A DNA stretch of 64,000 nt. Source: Thermopolyspora sp040678635. Lineage in GTDB: Bacteria > Actinomycetota > Actinomycetes > Streptosporangiales > Streptosporangiaceae. The stretch is taken from contig NZ_JBFATZ010000008.1 in the NCBI RefSeq assembly GCF_040678635.1, positions 186,001 to 250,000 of the forward strand, in the 5' to 3' direction. Both the position numbers and the translations under genes were made by a program. The notes under the pieces were generated by a model, which did no database searches, was not told the origin of the DNA, and saw nothing but the letters and a program-made list of their open reading frames with translations. The first letter of the stretch is position 1, and each line of letters starts with the position of its first letter. Below, in pieces: positions 50,556 through 62,562 of the stretch.

Positions 50556-51695
50556 TCAGCGCAGGGCCAGCGTCATCGCCTCCACGGCGATCTGGGGGTT
50601 GACGTTCGCGGCGAGCCGTTCCCGGCAGAGCATGATCGCGTCCACCCGCCGCAGCGTGGCCTCCGGCGTCGAGGATCGGGCCAGGTCCTCCAGGTCGTCG
50701 CGCCGATCCTCGTTGGTCAGCTCGACCGGCGCCCGGAACTGCACGGCGAGCACGTCCCGGTAGAACGCCACCAGGTCGAGCAGCGCCGCGTCGAGCGTGT
50801 CCCGCTTGATCCTCGTGGCCCGCGACTTCTGCCGGTCCTCCAGCTCCTTCAGCGCCCCGGCCCCGCCGCGCACCAGCCCCCGGTTGAGCCCCTTGCCGGT
50901 GGAGCCCTCGCCGTACACCTTGCGCAGTTCGGCGGTCTCGACCTCGTTGAGCGCGGTGGTCGCGGCGGCGGCCTCCTCCTCGGCGGTCTTCACCAGGCGC
51001 TCGGCGGCGGCCACGCACTCGCCGACGCCGGTCAGCGTCCTGGGCAGGTCCAGTACGGCGGCACGCCGGCGCCGGGCCTCCTCATCGAGGGCGAGCCGGC
51101 GGGCCCGGCCGATGTGCCCCTGGGCGGCGCGGGCGGCGAACGCGGCCATCTCCGGGGCGACGCCGTCCCGGGCGACGAGCATGGCGGCGATCGCGTCGGC
51201 GGGCGGGGTGCGCAGCGTGACGACCCGGCACCGCGACCTGATGGTGATCACCATGTCGTCCGGGGAGGGGGCGCACAGCAGCCACACCGTCCGCGGCGGC
51301 GGCTCCTCGATCGCCTTGAGCAGGGCGTTGGCGGCGGCCTCGGTGGAGCGGTCGGCGTCCTCGAACAGCACCACGCGCCAGCGGCCGAGCGTCGGCGCGC
51401 CGGCCGCGCGCAGCACCAGCTCGCGGGTCTGCCGGACGCTGTACGACAGGCCCTCGGGGCGTACCACCTCCAGGTCGGGGTGGGAGCCGATCTCCACCTG
51501 GTGGCACAGGTCGCAGTGCCCGCACCCCTGCTCGGGGCAGAGCAGCGCGGCGGCGAGGGCGCGTGCGGCGTTCGACCGGCCCGAGCCGGGCGGCCCGGTG
51601 AAGAGCCAGGCGTGCGTCATCCCGGAGCCGGAGGCGGCCCGCCGCAGCACGTCGACGGCGTGATCCTGGCCCACCAGCGCGTCGAAGACGCTCAT
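50556..51695 (-). CDS. holB: DNA polymerase III subunit delta-prime
   Basis: 379 residues. Starts VFDALVGQDHAVDVLRRAAS; degenerate P-loop FTGPPGSGRSNAARALA (K to R, usual for delta-prime), zinc module CPEQGCGHCDLCHQVE, FEDADRSTEAAANALLKAIE and the SRC motif TIRSRCRVV. It is a clamp-loader component that opens the sliding clamp with gamma/tau and delta. GAGGAGG precedes the ATG. The dTMP kinase fusion gene lies upstream on the same strand, as often in bacteria. Confidence 0.94.
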   Translation of the reverse strand: MSVFDALVGQDHAVDVLRRAASGSGMTHAWLFTGPPGSGRSNAARALAAALLCPEQGCGHCDLCHQVEIGSHPDLEVVRPEGLSYSVRQTRELVLRAAGAPTLGRWRVVLFEDADRSTEAAANALLKAIEEPPPRTVWLLCAPSPDDMVITIRSRCRVVTLRTPPADAIAAMLVARDGVAPEMAAFAARAAQGHIGRARRLALDEEARRRRAAVLDLPRTLTGVGECVAAAERLVKTAEEEAAAATTALNEVETAELRKVYGEGSTGKGLNRGLVRGGAGALKELEDRQKSRATRIKRDTLDAALLDLVAFYRDVLAVQFRAPVELTNEDRRDDLEDLARSSTPEATLRRVDAIMLCRERLAANVNPQIAVEAMTLALR

Positions 51696-52023
51696 CGTGA
51701 CGTCCTCCTCATCACCGTTGTGAGACTCCTGGGGGATCCGCGCCGGGCTCTCGCCGGGCCCACCGGTAACGAGGCTAGCGCCGGACGTCCGCCGGTCGGG
51801 TGCGCAGCGGGAGGGGCGAGACGGGTGTCACCCTGGTTCAGGGCAGGGGCGCGGGATTCTGTCCGGATATACCAGGATTTATCGGGCAATGACGCGAGCG
51901 CTGTGATCGCATCGCCTCGCCGGGGCCGTCTCTCCAGGCGCCGATACGCCGGTGTACGGCTCCGCCCCCGCGGCCGTTCACCAACGTCGGGCGCGCGCCC
52001 CTCGACCGGAACGGATACGTCGA
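51696..52023. other. 328-bp gap between dTMP kinase fusion and holB
   Basis: No gene supported. A probable ribosome site for holB lies at its left end. Nothing else stands out. Confidence 0.35.
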
Positions 52024-54117
52024 TCACGCGGAGCGCCAGGACGAGGGCCCGGCGCCGCTCTCGTCGCGGATCGCCGGCATCGTGCCCGTGACGTCCTCGG
52101 CGTCCTGCGGCACCGGGTCGGGCAGGATCTCCCGCACCCGATCCTGGATGCGGCGGGCCAGCTCCTCCTGCGACCGCGTCCCGTCGAGCACCAGATACCG
52201 ATCCGGGTCGGCCGCGGCCAGCGCCCGGAACTCCCGCCGCACCCGCTCGTGAAACTCCAGTGGCTCGGCCTCGATTCGGTCCGCGGGCGAGGCGAACCGC
52301 GCCAGCCCCACCTGCGGCGGCACGTCGATCAGCACGGTCAGGTCGGGAACCAGCCCCCCGGTCGCCCACGCGTTGATCCTCGCCACGTCCTCCGGGTCGA
52401 GCGCACGCCCCGCCCCCTGGTACGCCAGCGAGGAGTCGACGTACCGATCGCACACCACCATCGCGCCCCGCCGCAGCGCCGGGCGGATCACCTTTTCCAC
52501 GTGCTCGGCCCGGTCGGCCGCGTACAGCATCGTCTCGGCCCGCGCCGACAGCCCCTGGTGCGCCGAGTCGAGCAGGATCGCCCGCAGCCGCATGCCCACC
52601 TTGGTCGCCCCGGGCTCGCGCGTCTGCTCCACGTCGAAGCCCTGGTCCCGCAGCCAGATCGCGAGCATGCGCGACTGCGTGGTCTTGCCCGACCCCTCGC
52701 CGCCCTCGAACGCGATGAACAGCCCGCGCGGCTCCTCGGCGGCCGGTTCGTCCGGGACGTACCGTTCGCCCCGCAGCGCCGCCATGAGGTCGGCCCCGAG
52801 CGGGACATTCCCCCGGTCGTCCATCTGCCGCAGCGCGACCGTGCCGACGGCGACCGCGAGCAGCGCGCCGATCACCAGCACCAGGTTGGGGCCGCTGAAG
52901 GTGTACGAGACGTTCGGCACCACCTCGAAGACGTGCTCGCCGAACAGGCCGGCCACCACCGGCGCGACCGCGACCACCACCAGCAGCACGACCCGCGCCA
53001 GCGACTGCAGGAACGCGAACGTACGGCCCCGCAGCCCGTCCTCCACCTCCAGCCCGATCAGCGTGTAGCCGATGATCCAGGCGATGCCCGCGAACGCGCC
53101 CAGCGCCACCGTGAGCACCGCGACGACCACGAGGTTGTGGATGAGCGCGATCGCGACCAGCACCAGGCCCGCGCCCACGATCGACAGCCCGAACAGCCGC
53201 CGCCGCGACAACTCGCGCAGCAGTCGCAGCCCGAAGAACATACCGAGGGCCATGCCCACGAACACGGCGCCGAACACGGTCCCGTACCCCGCGTCGCCGC
53301 CGCCCAGAGCCAGCACGTAGATCTTGGCCACGCCGACCACCGCGCCACCGGCCGCGAACGCGCCCAGCATGCCGATCACCAGGCCGCGTACCAGCCGGTT
53401 CGCGCCGACGAACCGCCAGCCCTCGGCGATCTGCCGCAGCACCGACGGGGCGGAGATCGCCCGCTTCGGCACGCCCTTCAACGTGAAGATCAGAATGGCC
53501 GAGGCCCAGTACGCCAGCGCGTTGGCGTACAGCGCCAGGCTCGTCGGCTCGGCCGCCGACGACGGCACCGTACGGCCCAGCGTGTCGGCGATGACGGACA
53601 CCACCGCGAACAGCGCCGCCGCGACCGGGGCCGTGCCGTACGTGACGAGGAGATTGAGCTGGTTCGCCTCCTCCAGTCGCTCCTTGGGCACCAGGTTGGG
53701 GACGGTCGCCTCCTTCGCCGGCACCCAGAACAGGTTCACGCACTCGACCAGGAGCGTGGCGATGAGAACCCACTGGTAGCTGCCGACGAGCGGAATCGAC
53801 AACACCACGGCGAACCGGGCCACATCGGCGACGACCATCGTCAGCCGCCGGTCGAACCGGTCGGCGACCGCCCCGGCCAGCGGGCCGAGCACCACGGCCG
53901 GGAGCATCTTCGCCACGAACACGCCGCCGATGGCGAGGCTCTGCGCCTGATACCCCGAGCCCTGGGTGAGGTGGCTCGCCAGCGCGGTGAGCGCGATCAG
54001 GTTCAGCCAGTCGCCGAGGCTGCAGACCGCCATGGCCGTCCACAGCCTGCGGAAAGGCGCGATGGCGAGCACATGCGGCTGCTTACGCCGCGTGGCGGGC
54101 CGGCCAGGGATGGTCAT
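52024..54117 (-). CDS. tmk: MFS transporter fused to thymidylate kinase
   Basis: 697 residues. Residues about 25-440 form a twelve-helix major facilitator domain (LVGSYQWVLIATLLVECVNL; VLTVALGAFAGIAWIIGYTL). Residues about 470-690 are dTMP kinase: P-loop IAFEGGEGSGKTTQSRMLA, DR(Y/H) motif VVCDRYVDSSLAYQGAGRAL, and lid region FASPADRIEAEPLEFHERVR. It phosphorylates dTMP to dTDP for DNA synthesis; the transported solute is unknown. The fusion is known in actinobacteria. An in-frame ATG 25 codons upstream lacks support; no ribosome site is visible at either. Confidence 0.93.
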   Translation of the reverse strand: MTIPGRPATRRKQPHVLAIAPFRRLWTAMAVCSLGDWLNLIALTALASHLTQGSGYQAQSLAIGGVFVAKMLPAVVLGPLAGAVADRFDRRLTMVVADVARFAVVLSIPLVGSYQWVLIATLLVECVNLFWVPAKEATVPNLVPKERLEEANQLNLLVTYGTAPVAAALFAVVSVIADTLGRTVPSSAAEPTSLALYANALAYWASAILIFTLKGVPKRAISAPSVLRQIAEGWRFVGANRLVRGLVIGMLGAFAAGGAVVGVAKIYVLALGGGDAGYGTVFGAVFVGMALGMFFGLRLLRELSRRRLFGLSIVGAGLVLVAIALIHNLVVVAVLTVALGAFAGIAWIIGYTLIGLEVEDGLRGRTFAFLQSLARVVLLVVVAVAPVVAGLFGEHVFEVVPNVSYTFSGPNLVLVIGALLAVAVGTVALRQMDDRGNVPLGADLMAALRGERYVPDEPAAEEPRGLFIAFEGGEGSGKTTQSRMLAIWLRDQGFDVEQTREPGATKVGMRLRAILLDSAHQGLSARAETMLYAADRAEHVEKVIRPALRRGAMVVCDRYVDSSLAYQGAGRALDPEDVARINAWATGGLVPDLTVLIDVPPQVGLARFASPADRIEAEPLEFHERVRREFRALAAADPDRYLVLDGTRSQEELARRIQDRVREILPDPVPQDAEDVTGTMPAIRDESGAGPSSWRSA

Positions 54118-54342
54118 GGGTATCAGGGTATCCAGGTGCTTGCGCCGGACGGGGAGACAGCGGACCGGCCGGGCACGCGCCCGCCTGGCCACTGACCGAG
54201 GGTATTACCTCGCCGCCCGTTCGCATGGCCCGCTATCACTACAAATTGCATCACGTTTGGGCGCATCCACGGCCACGGCGGAGGTTTCGCCCGCCGGACG
54301 CGACGGGCCCGCGACGGGCCCCCGACGAACCGGGCCGCCGCG

Positions 54343-57027
<2,685 letters not shown>

Positions 57028-57200
57028 TCCCGTCCGGCCCGCCCTGGACCGCCCGGGAACCCCTCACCGGGAACTCCCTCCCCCACGGGTTACCCGGTCC
57101 CCCCGCGGAAAACTCAGCTCCCATCGATATTCACGAGGGAGCAGAATAGAGCCCAGAGGGTTCCGAAGTCCCGCAGCACACCCCTGGGAGACTAATCGCT

Positions 57201-57386
57201 GTGCTCGAGTACTCCTACTTGGATCTGTACTTTTCGCGGGGCACCTCACGCGAGGAGGCCCGCCAGGTTCTGACCGAGCATGCGGAGTACGGCGACTGGG
57301 AGCTGGACCGACTACGGCTGTATCCCGACGGTAGAAGGCATGTCCGCCTCCGCCGCAAGATCATCCGAGCGACCCGCACCATGTGA
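57201..57386 (+). CDS. DUF5703 family small protein
   Basis: 61 residues, GTG start. The sequence YLDLYFSRGTSREEARQVLT, AEYGDWELDRLRLYPDGRRH and RLRRKIIRATRTM is the conserved actinobacterial DUF5703 pattern. It is divergent from topA with a 173-bp gap. Function unknown; no ribosome site, so maybe a leaderless mRNA. Confidence 0.85.
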   Translation: MLEYSYLDLYFSRGTSREEARQVLTEHAEYGDWELDRLRLYPDGRRHVRLRRKIIRATRTM

Positions 57387-57489
57387 TCCGCCGCGCCCCC
57401 GCTCCCCGCGTCGAGCTGCCCCGTGACGTCCCAAACGCCCAATTATAGGCAACCGGCATACCTCCGTCGGCGAGCCGTGCGCCGACAGG

Positions 57490-57530
57490 GCTTTGCCCGT
57501 CCCGGGCCGCGCCCCCGGAACGGGCAAAGC
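57490..57530. terminator. long hairpin between convergent genes
   Basis: GCTTTGCCCGT (57490-57500) pairs with ACGGGCAAAGC (57520-57530), extended by CCGGG/CCCGG. It separates the DUF5703 gene from the chaplin-like gene and can serve both. Confidence 0.8.
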
Positions 57531-57591
57531 GTCTATGGATTCCGGCCGCACCGTCGGGACGCGGCCGGAGGGTCATCGGTGCTCGGTTCGG

Positions 57592-59796
57592 CTACTTGCG
57601 GCCCGGGCGCAGACGACGGGTGAGGGCGAAGAGCGTGGCCGAGGCGGCGAACAGGGTGCCGAGGGCCAGCGCGAGGAGGGAGCCGGCGTTCATGCCGGTG
57701 ACGCCGCCCGGCTGCTCGGCGCTCATGAGGCCGATGTTCCCGAGCGGGAGGGCGCCGGCGGCCGAGCCGACGGGCGTGCCGCCGACCAGGTCGGTGACCG
57801 GCTGCAGCGGCCCGGCCTGACCGGCCTCCGCCTTCGGCGCCACCGGCCTGGCGACCTCCTGGCCCTTGCCCCGAGCCCCCTTGCCGGCGCCGGCCTTCGA
57901 GCCGCCCTTGGGGGACTCGACGGCGGCCGGGGCGCCGGCGGACAGGAGCGCGCTCGCCGGGAGCCCCGAGACGGCGGGCAGGTTCGGCAGCTCGGCCAGC
58001 CCGCCGGGGATGCTCGGGAGCCGCCCGGGCTCCTGCGGCACGCCCCCGGCGACCGGCAGGACCTCACCGGCGAGCGGCGCCTTCGGCAGGCCCTGCGGGA
58101 GGGCGGCGGGCAGGCCCAGCGGGTTCGTGGCGTCGCTGACGGCGGGGACCACACCGGTCGGCAGCTTGGGACGGCCCGCGTCCACCGTGCGGGCGCTCGT
58201 CCCGCCCGCGGCGGGGACGACCGGAACCACCGACATCAGGCCGCCGCTCTGGTGCACCACGGACGCCTTCCAGTACCCGTGGCCGTGGGGCCCGCCGACC
58301 TTGGCGCTGCCCAGGCAGCCCGCGGCGGCGTCCCCGAGGACCGCGACGGCGTTGCCGCACACGTTCACCGGCGCGGTGATCGGCGCGACCACCTGGTTGC
58401 CGCCCAGGACCGAGGAGGCGCCCGAGGTCCGGTTGCCGCCGGCCCCGCGACCGGCGCCGCCCACGACCTTGGCCCCGCCCTTGCAGGCGGCCTCGGCCTG
58501 GCCCAGGACCGCGGCGGCGTTGCCGCACACGTTGATCGGCGCGGTGATCGGGGCGACCACCTGGTTACCGCCGAGCACGCTGCTGCGCCCGTCGGTACGG
58601 TTGCCGCCCGCACCCCGGCCGCCGCCACCGACGACGGCCGCGCCGCCCTTGCATCCGGCGAACGCCCTGCCGTCGATGGCCAGGGCGTTGCCGCACACGT
58701 TGATCGGCGCGGTGATCGGCGCGACCACCTGGTTGCCGCCGAGCACGCTGCTGCGCCCGCTGGTACGGTTGCCGCCCGCACCCCGGCCGCCGCCGCCGAC
58801 GACGGCCGCGCCGCCCTTGCACGCCGCCGCGGCCGCGTCGCCCACGGCGTTGCCGCACAGGTTGATCGGCGCGGTGATCGGCAGGACCACCTGGTTGCCG
58901 GCGCCCGCGGCGAACCGCCCGTCGGTGTCGTTGCCGCCCGAGCCCAGCGGACGCCCGCCGTACCCGTGCCCGTGCCCGTGCTTGCCCTTGCCGTGCTTAC
59001 CGTACTTGCCGGGCTTGCCGGGCTTCCCCTTGCCGTGCTCGTGGCCGTGCGGGTGCCCGTTCCCGGCCGCGGCCCCGCCGGTGCACCCGGAGAAGGCCTG
59101 GCCGAACGCCGCGACCGAGTTGCCGCACACGTTGATCGGCACCGTGATCGGCGCGACGACCTGGTTGCCGCCCAGGACCGAGGAGGTGCCCGAGGTCCGG
59201 TTGCCGCCGGCGCCCCGGCCGCCGCCGGTGACGGCCTTGGCGCCGCCCTTGCAGCCCGCGACGGCCTCGCCGAAGATCGCGACCGCGTTGCCACAGGCGT
59301 TGATCGGCGCGGTGATCGGCGCGACCACCTGGTTGCCGCCGAGCACGCTGCTGCGCCCGCTGGTACGGTTGCCGCCCGCGCCCGAGCCGCCGCGTCCGCC
59401 GCTGACGGCCTTCGCGCCGCCCTTGCAGTCCGCCTCCGACTCACCGAGCACCGCCACCGCGTTGCCGCAGGCGTTGATCGGCGCGGTGATCGGCGCGACG
59501 ATCTGGTTGCCGCCGAGCACGCTGCTGCGCCCGCTGGTACGGTTGCCGCCCGCGCCCGAGCCGCCGCCACCGACGGCGACCGCCCCGCCCCGGGACTGCC
59601 CCTCGGCCTCGCCGGCGACCCCGACCGCGTTGCCGCTGATGTCGACGGGCAGGGTGATGGGCAGGTTGACCTGGTTGCCGCCGCCGATGGAGTGGTCACC
59701 GGAGGTGTCGGCCAGAGCCGCGCCGTTGCCGCCGAGGGCCATGACGCCGACGGCGAGCAGTGCGGCCGGCCTGGAGCCCTTCGCCCAGGTTCGCAT
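57592..59796 (-). CDS. large chaplin-like surface protein with eight chaplin repeats
   Basis: 734 residues. Signal peptide (LLAVGVMALGGNGAALADTS), then eight chaplin-type units of about 37 residues with the core GGNQVVAPITAPINVCGNAV and a second Cys in AACKGGA; unit 1 lacks both cysteines. The units are joined by Gly-rich GAGGNRTSGRSS linkers, and a His/Lys/Gly stretch (HGKGKPGKPGKYGKHGKGKH) separates units 4 and 5. A Pro/Ala/Gly stem of about 200 residues follows, then one membrane helix and RRLRPGRK; I see no LPxTG. AAGGAG before ATG. Chaplins coat aerial hyphae in an amyloid hydrophobic layer; this anchored form would tether such a layer (inference). Confidence 0.92.
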   Translation of the reverse strand: MRTWAKGSRPAALLAVGVMALGGNGAALADTSGDHSIGGGNQVNLPITLPVDISGNAVGVAGEAEGQSRGGAVAVGGGGSGAGGNRTSGRSSVLGGNQIVAPITAPINACGNAVAVLGESEADCKGGAKAVSGGRGGSGAGGNRTSGRSSVLGGNQVVAPITAPINACGNAVAIFGEAVAGCKGGAKAVTGGGRGAGGNRTSGTSSVLGGNQVVAPITVPINVCGNSVAAFGQAFSGCTGGAAAGNGHPHGHEHGKGKPGKPGKYGKHGKGKHGHGHGYGGRPLGSGGNDTDGRFAAGAGNQVVLPITAPINLCGNAVGDAAAAACKGGAAVVGGGGRGAGGNRTSGRSSVLGGNQVVAPITAPINVCGNALAIDGRAFAGCKGGAAVVGGGGRGAGGNRTDGRSSVLGGNQVVAPITAPINVCGNAAAVLGQAEAACKGGAKVVGGAGRGAGGNRTSGASSVLGGNQVVAPITAPVNVCGNAVAVLGDAAAGCLGSAKVGGPHGHGYWKASVVHQSGGLMSVVPVVPAAGGTSARTVDAGRPKLPTGVVPAVSDATNPLGLPAALPQGLPKAPLAGEVLPVAGGVPQEPGRLPSIPGGLAELPNLPAVSGLPASALLSAGAPAAVESPKGGSKAGAGKGARGKGQEVARPVAPKAEAGQAGPLQPVTDLVGGTPVGSAAGALPLGNIGLMSAEQPGGVTGMNAGSLLALALGTLFAASATLFALTRRLRPGRK

Positions 59797-60038
59797 AATG
59801 ATGCTCCTTGGTACTTGTGGGGGATAACTGACGCCTCGCGACACACGACCGAGGCCAGGCGGAGGAAAACACCGCACAGCGGAGCCCCTGGACCGTCGCG
59901 AGAGTGAAACAGAGAACTGAGACGGATCACCCGCACGGAGCGACGCGTGAAGAGCCCGGTGGAAATCCCGGAAGAAGAGCGCGCTCCGCCGCCGGCCGTA
60001 CCCGAGACGAGGGCAGGGCCGACACCGTGGCGGCGAGA

Positions 60039-60881
60039 TCAGTCAGGGGAGAACGAGGGGTCGTCCGCCGCTGTACGGACGACAGGGGGAAGGTCCGCCG
60101 CCAGAGGGGCGGGAAGGACCATCAGGCGTGGATCATCAATGGATCGCACGACATCCCCGAAACCCGGCCCGAACGGACCGGAACCGCCGCCGGGCTGTGG
60201 CGCCAAACCGTTGGCGCCCGCCGTGTGCTCGGCGGTGGAAGGTGCGGGAAGAACGGGCGTGGACTGGCTGGTGAGCCCGTCCACGCCACGCCCGGCCATC
60301 GCCTCGGCATTGGCCGAGGAGACGACGGCCGAGGCGCCACCGGAGGCCACGCCCCCGACAGGGACGCCATCGGCCACGTCACGTCGCAGGGGCTGATCGT
60401 CCGCGACGCGGCGCTCACCACTCTGTGCCCGGGTCCCCGTCTGTGCCCGGGTCCCCGTCTGTGCCCGGGTCCCCGTCTGTGCCCGGCTCCCCGCGCGTTC
60501 CGCGACCCCACGGCCACCCGCTCGTGCGGAGCGGTAACCCGCCGTGGAACCCCCGGCCCGCACGTCGCCTTCGGCGCCCTCGGTGCTCGCGACGGTCGCG
60601 GCATCGTGGACGCCGACCGGCAGAACGGCCGCCGTGTAGTGCGCGGGAACGCGTGCCTGCGCGTCCGCGGGGGCGGCACCGGCCCATCCGAGGAGCACGC
60701 CCAGGACCCACCCGACGACGAGCAGCCCGCCGAGAACCAGCGGACGCCCGAGGCGGGAAGCAAGGCCGGACCGCACCATCCGCCCGCTCCCCGCCCCAAG
60801 CATCCCGTCACCGGGATCGACCGCGGGCACGCACATCACGCCGGGCGTCGAAACGCCCTGCTGCGATTGCGTGCGTGCCAC
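60039..60881 (-). CDS. membrane-anchored protein with AQTGTR repeats
   Basis: 280 residues from GTG with AAGGAGGG upstream. A basic cytoplasmic start of about 50 residues, one helix (LVLGGLLVVGWVLGVLLGWA), then a long Ala/Gly-rich outside part with four AQTGTR-type repeats (18-bp DNA repeats at 60421-60492). It is the gene immediately upstream of the chaplin-like gene on the same strand (242-bp gap), so a joint surface role is possible. No family recognised. Confidence 0.75.
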   Translation of the reverse strand: MARTQSQQGVSTPGVMCVPAVDPGDGMLGAGSGRMVRSGLASRLGRPLVLGGLLVVGWVLGVLLGWAGAAPADAQARVPAHYTAAVLPVGVHDAATVASTEGAEGDVRAGGSTAGYRSARAGGRGVAERAGSRAQTGTRAQTGTRAQTGTRAQSGERRVADDQPLRRDVADGVPVGGVASGGASAVVSSANAEAMAGRGVDGLTSQSTPVLPAPSTAEHTAGANGLAPQPGGGSGPFGPGFGDVVRSIDDPRLMVLPAPLAADLPPVVRTAADDPSFSPD

Positions 60882-61006
60882 GCGACCCTCCTTGAACACA
60901 TGGGCACGCTCCGCTCACGCGGAGGCACCCTCCGTGATTCACCCCTACAACGGACAGTTACGTTAGCAGCACTCGCCGTGAAGGCAATGACTTTCCTGGA
61001 ATCTCG

Positions 61007-62308
61007 TCAGCACAGGTCCAGGAAACGGTCAAGGACCCGTACCCCAAACGCGAGCGAATCGGTCGGAACCCTCTCGTCCACCCCATGGAACATCCCAGAG
61101 AAGTCCAGGTCCGCCGGCAGCCTCAACGGCGCGAACCCGAACCCGCGGATGCCGAGCCGGTTGAACGACTTCAGGTCGGTGCCCCCCGACAGCGTGTACG
61201 GCACCACCCGCGCCCCCGGGTCCTCGGCCAGCAGCGCCTCGGTCATGGCCCGCACCAGATCGCCCTCGAACGGCGTCTCCACCGCGATGTCGTGGTGCAC
61301 GAACTCCCTGGTGACGTTAGGCCCGAGCAGCTCGTCGATGGTGGCGAAGAACTCCTCCTCGTACCCCGGCAGGAACCGCCCGTCCACGTGCGCCGTCGCG
61401 GTCTGCGGAATGACGTTCGCCTTGTACCCCGCCTCCAGCATCGTCGGGTTGGCCGTGTTGCGCAGCACCGCCCCCACCATGCGCGCCAGCGGCCCCAGCT
61501 TCGCCACCGTCGCCTCGGCGTCCTCGGCGGTCAACTCCACGCCGAACGCCTCCCGGAAGAACCCCTGCACCGTCGGCGTGATCCGAATCGGCCACTCGTA
61601 CCGCCCGATCCGCGCGACCGCCTCGGCGACCTCCGTCACCGCGTTCTCCCCGTTGAGCATCGACCCGTGCCCGGCCCGCCCGCGCGCGGTCAGCCGCATC
61701 CACCCGATGCCCTTCTCGGCCGCCTCGACCAGGTACAGCCGCCGCGTCTCCGACAAGGTGACGCTGAACCCGCCCACCTCGCCGATCGCCTCGGTGCACC
61801 CCTCGAACACCTCCGGATGCTCGTCCACCAGCCACCGCGCGCCGTACGCTCCCCCGGCCTCCTCATCGGCCGTGAACGCCAGCACCACGTCCCGCGACGG
61901 CCGCCGCCCCTCACGCAGCCGCTGCCGCACCACCGCGAGAATCATGGCGTCCATATCCTTCATATCCACCGCGCCACGCCCCCAGACGCACCCGTCGGCG
62001 ACCTCCCCGCTCAGCGGATGCCGCGTCCAGTCCCCCGCGTCGAACGGCACCACGTCCAGATGCCCGTGCAACAGCAGCGCGTCCCGCCCCGGATCGGTCC
62101 CCTCGACCCGCGCGATCACGCTCGCCCGCCGCGTATCGCTCTCCAGAATCCGCGGCTCCAGCCCCACCTCCGAGAGCTTCTCCGCCACGTACTCGGCGGC
62201 CTCCCGCTCCCCCGGCCCCGCGTTGTCCCCCGCGTTCGACGTGTCGATCCGAATCAGATCGCGGCACAGGCCGACGACCTCTTCCTCCATGTTCCCGACC
62301 GCGACCAT
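61007..62308 (-). CDS. M20-family metallopeptidase
   Basis: 433 residues. Metal-site motifs: ALLLHGHLDVVPFDAGDW (His, and Asp two residues later), WGRGAVDMKDM (bridging Asp), FTADEEAGGAYGA (catalytic Glu-Glu), GRAGHGSMLNGENAV in the lid domain, and SGGTDLKSFNRLG near the C terminus with LPADLDFSGMFHGVDE (last His). Members are cytoplasmic aminoacylases, carboxypeptidases or ArgE/DapE-like enzymes. GGAGGAG precedes the chosen ATG; longer in-frame forms are basic and unlikely. Confidence 0.93.
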   Translation of the reverse strand: MVAVGNMEEEVVGLCRDLIRIDTSNAGDNAGPGEREAAEYVAEKLSEVGLEPRILESDTRRASVIARVEGTDPGRDALLLHGHLDVVPFDAGDWTRHPLSGEVADGCVWGRGAVDMKDMDAMILAVVRQRLREGRRPSRDVVLAFTADEEAGGAYGARWLVDEHPEVFEGCTEAIGEVGGFSVTLSETRRLYLVEAAEKGIGWMRLTARGRAGHGSMLNGENAVTEVAEAVARIGRYEWPIRITPTVQGFFREAFGVELTAEDAEATVAKLGPLARMVGAVLRNTANPTMLEAGYKANVIPQTATAHVDGRFLPGYEEEFFATIDELLGPNVTREFVHHDIAVETPFEGDLVRAMTEALLAEDPGARVVPYTLSGGTDLKSFNRLGIRGFGFAPLRLPADLDFSGMFHGVDERVPTDSLAFGVRVLDRFLDLC

Positions 62309-62476
62309 GGTCTCCTCCACTGACGTACGGCTTGTGCGCTTCCATCCTGCCGTTTCCGCCCGCCCGCTCCCACCCTCACCCCGACCCCAACCCGCGATTA
62401 CCGGTATGAAGCACAGCTCCAGAAGTGCTAGCCTGTAGCAGCCGACACGGAGAGACGTCCCCGTGTAAGGCACCAC

Positions 62477-62562
62477 GTCCGGGTGGCGGAATAGGCAGAC
62501 GCGCTAGCTTGAGGTGCTAGTGCCCTTTGCGGGGCATGGGGGTTCAAGTCCCCCCTCGGACA
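62477..62562 (+). tRNA. tRNA-Leu (anticodon GAG)
   Basis: 86 nt class II tRNA: acceptor GTCCGGG with CTCGGAC (one G-T pair), anticodon loop TTGAGGT, long variable arm TGCCCTTTGCGGGGCA, T loop TTCAAGT. CCA is not encoded. An integrase relic directly follows, so it is also an old insertion site. Confidence 0.95.

Noticed and set aside
57592..57720. LPxTG sorting signal on the chaplin-like protein
   Set aside because: No LPxTG or close variant precedes the final helix; the helix and RRLRPGRK tail fit a plain membrane anchor.
59904..62438. 844-codon plus-strand open frame
   Set aside because: It is antisense to the repeat-bearing membrane protein and the M20 peptidase, both with clear ribosome sites and, for the peptidase, intact catalytic motifs.
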